From Syntrophales bacterium (GTDB taxonomy: Bacteria; Desulfobacterota; Syntrophia; Syntrophales; PHBD01), in NCBI GenBank assembly GCA_035363115.1, contig DAOSEM010000004.1, positions 62,001 to 126,000 of the forward strand: 64,000 nucleotides of DNA. Reading direction: 5' to 3'. Of this stretch, positions 61,525 to 64,000 are shown piece after piece (position 1 is the stretch's first letter; each line of letters begins with the position of its first letter). The notes beneath the pieces were generated by a model. The model was not told the origin of the DNA and made no database searches. It worked only from the letters and a program-made list of their open reading frames with translations. The translations under genes and the position numbers were made by a program.

Positions 61525-61765
61525 AAATCAAACACGACTTCCGTTTCCTCTGCAACCAAAGGGTTCGTCAACCTGATTTCCCGTGAAGAAACCTTCCGTT
61601 ATCCCGGAGGGCCCATGAGTCAAACCTTCAGGCGCACTTTCGCCGCACTGACAGGATGGGCCGACAAAACAAACCTTACGATCACTCATGAGAAAGGAGG
61701 CTGGATATTCGAAAAGCGGATGGATGTTGAAACGCAAAAGGATTTCTTTGCGTCCGGACAAGAGG

Positions 61766-61850
61766 GGTTATCTCCCGGTTGGCGCGAGAGATGAAAATCA
61801 CCGCTGAGCTGCCTGGAGCCCGAGATCGCGTGAGAGCCCACCGGATAACC
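61766..61850 (+). ncRNA. candidate structured leader RNA upstream of the AOR gene
   Basis: Three nested complementary pairs: GGTTAT (61766-61771) with ATAACC (61845-61850); CCGGT (61775-61779) with ACCGG (61840-61844); CGCGA (61783-61787) with TCGCG (61826-61830). GAGCCC occurs twice inside (61816-61821 and 61834-61839). A small hairpin CCGA/TCGG follows at 61849-61860. The position before a tungsten/molybdopterin enzyme recalls the Moco/Tuco riboswitch class, but I cannot confirm the consensus by eye. The rest of the 463-bp gap (61444-61906) holds no supported gene; a 95-codon frame within it has no ribosome site or domain. Confidence 0.45.
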
Positions 61851-61906
61851 GAAACGTCGGCAAACCATGTTACGAGGAGCAAACCCGTTCAGAAAGGGGG
61901 CTGAAT

Positions 61907-63643
61907 ATGGACAAGCTGCTCCGGATCAATATGAGTGTCGAAGGGGGTCCCAAAGTAAGTGTGGAAGGGATGGGGGATTACGCGGGACTGGCGGGCAGGG
62001 CATTGACGTCCGCCGTCGTCTCCCGGGAAGTACCACCCCTGGCCCATCCCTTGGGTGAAGACAACAAACTGGTCATCGCTCCGGGAATGTTGAGCGGCAC
62101 CCTCGCGGCCATGTCCGGCCGCATCTCCGTAGGCTGCAAGAGCCCTCTCACCGGGGGGATCAAGGAGGCCAACGCAGGCGGCCAGGGTTCCCAGGTGCTG
62201 GCCCGGCTCGGCTATGCCGCGATCATCCTGGAGGGAAAGCCCCGGGATGGCGATCTCTACAGGGTATTCATCAACAAGGACGGCGTCACCATCGTTCCGG
62301 ACAACAGCCTGAAGGGGCTCGGGAACTACGACCTGGTCGACAGGATGAAAAAGGAGTACGGGGACAAAATCGCCTGCATTTCCATCGGCCAGGCCGGGGA
62401 GATGAAGATGTCCGCCGCGTCCGTGGCCTTTACGGACATGGAGCTCCGGCCCACCCGCCACGCCGGGCGCGGCGGGGTCGGGGCGGTCATGGGCGCCAAG
62501 GGGGTGAAGGTCATCGTCCTGGACGATACCGGCATGACGGCCCGCACCCCGAAAGATCCGGAAAAATTCAGGGCCGCCAACAGGGTCTTCGTGGAGGGTC
62601 TCCGGAAGCACGCGGTCACCGGGGAGGGCCTTCCCACCTTCGGCACCAACGTGCTCGCGAACGTCATCAACGAGGCGGGCGGATATCCTACCCACAATTT
62701 CCTCTGGGGACGTTTTGCCGGCGTGTCCCGGATCAGCGGGGAAACGGAGGCCGAGACGGAAGTCGCCCGTGGCGGCATTGCAACCCATGGCTGCCATCGG
62801 GGCTGTACGATCCAGTGCTCCGGCATTTACATGGACAAGGACGGCCACTACCTGACGAAGCAGCCGGAATACGAGACGGTCTGGGCCCACGGGGCGAACT
62901 GCGGGATCGACAATCTGGATGCGATTGCCATGCTGGACCGCCTGGACGACGATTTCGGCCTGGACACGATCGAGATGGGCGCAACCATCGGGGTGGCCAT
63001 GGAGGCGGGGCTGGCCCGGTTCGGCGACGCGGAGGCGGCCATCCGCCTCATCCGGGAAGTCGGCAAGGGAACGCCCCTGGGACGCATCCTGGGAAACGGC
63101 GCCGCCGTGACGGGCAAGGTGTTCGGCGTGGAGAGGGTTCCCGTCGTCAAGGGACAGGCCCTGCCGGCCTACGATCCCCGGGCCATCCAGGGCATGGGAG
63201 TCACCTACGCCACATCGACCATGGGGGCGGACCACACGGCGGGCTACGCGGTCACCGCGAACGTCCTTCAGGTGGGGGGATCCGTGGATCCGCTGAAGGC
63301 GGAGGGGCAGATCGAGCTGTCCCGAAATCTCCAGATCGCCACAGCGGCCATCGACGCAACGGGGATGTGCCTCTTCATCGCCTTTGCGGTCCTGGATCAG
63401 CCCCAGACCTTCCAGGCCCTGCTGGATCTGCTCAATTCGTTTTACGGACTGGAGCTGACCGGCGACGACGTGACCGCGCTGGGGAAAAAGATCCTGACGA
63501 TGGAGCGGGACTTCAATCAGCGGGCCGGATTTACCAGCAGGCAGGATCGGTTGCCTGAGTTCTTCAAAAAAGAGCTCCTCCCGCCCCACAATGCTGTGTT
63601 TCTGGTCTCCGATGAAGATCTGGACAAGGTTTTCAACTGGTAG
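61907..63643 (+). CDS. aldehyde:ferredoxin oxidoreductase (tungstopterin enzyme)
   Basis: 578 residues covering the AOR N-terminal and C-terminal domains. SGRISVGCKSPLTGGIKEANAGG is the cofactor-binding N-domain segment; the cluster ligands are Cys296, Cys300 and Cys304 (CHRGCTIQC) and a probable fourth at Cys488. It would oxidise aldehydes with ferredoxin as electron acceptor, or run in reverse in acid reduction, using a tungsten bis-pterin cofactor. The first-cluster spacing is C-x3-C-x3-C rather than the C-x2-C-x3-C of the Pyrococcus enzyme, as seen in several bacterial paralogues. AGAAAGGGGG precedes the ATG. A MoaD/ThiS-like gene follows. Confidence 0.93.
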   Translation: MDKLLRINMSVEGGPKVSVEGMGDYAGLAGRALTSAVVSREVPPLAHPLGEDNKLVIAPGMLSGTLAAMSGRISVGCKSPLTGGIKEANAGGQGSQVLARLGYAAIILEGKPRDGDLYRVFINKDGVTIVPDNSLKGLGNYDLVDRMKKEYGDKIACISIGQAGEMKMSAASVAFTDMELRPTRHAGRGGVGAVMGAKGVKVIVLDDTGMTARTPKDPEKFRAANRVFVEGLRKHAVTGEGLPTFGTNVLANVINEAGGYPTHNFLWGRFAGVSRISGETEAETEVARGGIATHGCHRGCTIQCSGIYMDKDGHYLTKQPEYETVWAHGANCGIDNLDAIAMLDRLDDDFGLDTIEMGATIGVAMEAGLARFGDAEAAIRLIREVGKGTPLGRILGNGAAVTGKVFGVERVPVVKGQALPAYDPRAIQGMGVTYATSTMGADHTAGYAVTANVLQVGGSVDPLKAEGQIELSRNLQIATAAIDATGMCLFIAFAVLDQPQTFQALLDLLNSFYGLELTGDDVTALGKKILTMERDFNQRAGFTSRQDRLPEFFKKELLPPHNAVFLVSDEDLDKVFNW

Positions 63644-63665
63644 TAAATCTTCTTCTCTCAGGAAT

Positions 63666-63690
63666 GGGGAGTGCCGTGTGCGGCCTCCCC
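63666..63690 (+). terminator. strong hairpin between the AOR and MoaD-like genes
   Basis: GGGGAG-T-GCCG (63666-63676) pairs with CGGC-CTCCCC (63681-63690) around a TGTG loop. The following GTTCTCATCTTT is only weakly T-rich, so it may be a partial terminator or mRNA-stabilising hairpin lowering expression of the downstream gene relative to AOR. Confidence 0.5.
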
Positions 63691-63718
63691 GTTCTCATCT
63701 TTCGTCCCGGGTGCCGGA

Positions 63719-64000
63719 ATGAGCGATGAACCGTCTGATCAACTCCCCACAAACGGACCGAACCGCCTCCTCCTGACCGTGAAGGCGGAGTTCGTTCCGT
63801 TCTTCTTTCCACTCCTGCAGAAGGGGTTCGTACAGAAAACGGAGGTCGGCTGCAGCCTCCGGGAACTCCTCGCCGAGCGGTTCGGCGTCCCCGCTGAATA
63901 CATCGAAAACAGGATCCAGACGGTCTTTCTGGACGGCAAGCCCGTGGACGACATGGATGCCGCCGTGGTCCGGGACGGGGCGGTCCTGGCGCTCTCTTCC
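63719..64000 (+). CDS. MoaD/ThiS-like sulfur-carrier-fold protein, partial (C-terminus off the right edge)
   Basis: 94 residues are visible in an open frame running to the window end. The pattern is ubiquitin-like: a first strand LLLTVKAEFVPFF, a helix with SLRELLAERFGVP, and VFLDGKPVDDMDAAVVRDGAVLALS near the edge, which matches the beta-grasp end of MoaD/ThiS proteins before their GG tail (not visible here). Similar small genes accompany AOR genes and probably serve tungstopterin synthesis (inference). The ATG at 63719 is the likely start; the ribosome site is weak. Confidence 0.7.
   Translation, partial: MSDEPSDQLPTNGPNRLLLTVKAEFVPFFFPLLQKGFVQKTEVGCSLRELLAERFGVPAEYIENRIQTVFLDGKPVDDMDAAVVRDGAVLALSS

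Noticed and set aside
61507..61794. 95-codon frame in the AOR leader
   Set aside because: It has no ribosome site or domain and its end runs into the structured leader element.

Overview
This window looks like a chromosomal segment of an anaerobic, GC-rich, Gram-negative bacterium of the Deltaproteobacteria/Desulfobacterota, most like the Syntrophales. That placement is an inference. It rests on a tungsten-type aldehyde:ferredoxin oxidoreductase followed by a MoaD/ThiS-like gene, an iron-sulfur-flavoprotein-like protein, DUF169, paired class III CoA-transferases, a 3-hydroxyacyl-CoA dehydrogenase, outer-membrane systems (two-partner secretion, autotransporter, many lipoproteins), and an argBDFGH-lysA-dapA-dapB order of the kind seen in Geobacter and Syntrophobacter relatives. 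No rRNA, tRNA or CRISPR array was recognised.

Layout. (1) 1-7.7 kb is a defence-like island on the minus strand: a cut-off Schlafen/AlbA_2 gene, a TrlF-like PHP-SMC ATPase, and an XRE-HTH/SNF2-helicase/DUF3883 fusion with its own promoter. The first 3.6 kb is visibly more AT-rich than the rest. (2) 8-13.2 kb: a GT2/DUF3047/DUF2064 operon, an acyl-CoA dehydrogenase-type oxidoreductase, an acylphosphatase, an unknown conserved gene, then a gene-free stretch containing a large imperfect palindrome. (3) 13.2-18.6 kb: ligA, small genes, and a YihY membrane protein fused to a complete CRP-like module. (4) 18.7-27.8 kb: a secretion operon of TpsB, a TpsA adhesin with GLUG and YDG/MBG repeats, and a separate autotransporter. 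(5) 28-42.6 kb: hydrolase, CsgG-like lipoproteins, two tandem CoA-transferases, patatin lipoprotein, DUF169, nucleotide cyclase, lytic transglycosylase, flavoproteins, metallo-beta-lactamase fold, K+ channel, and a periplasmic binding protein fused to a cytidine-deaminase-like domain that lacks all its zinc ligands. (6) 42.8-60.4 kb: a long plus-strand housekeeping run: miaB, bifunctional nuclease, xerC-hslV-hslU, argB-D-F-G-H, an LptM-like lipoprotein, lysA-dapA-dapB, folK, a YHS-like protein, transaldolase, pgsA, hydrolase. (7) 60.5-64 kb: a nitronate-monooxygenase-like flavoprotein, a structured leader, the aldehyde:ferredoxin oxidoreductase, and a cut-off MoaD/ThiS-like gene.

How the genes work together. 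The arg block would carry N-acetylglutamate to arginine (argC and argJ/argA are not here). lysA-dapA-dapB covers the diaminopimelate/lysine entry and exit steps. xerC-hslVU is the classic recombinase/protease cluster. Many neighbours overlap by ATGA, which argues for translational coupling. The points most worth a second look are the inactive deaminase/binding-protein fusion, the arginine-rich tail on ArgG, the YihY-CRP fusion, the nested-helix leader before the AOR gene, the 160-bp palindrome at 12.8 kb, and the left-end defence island.
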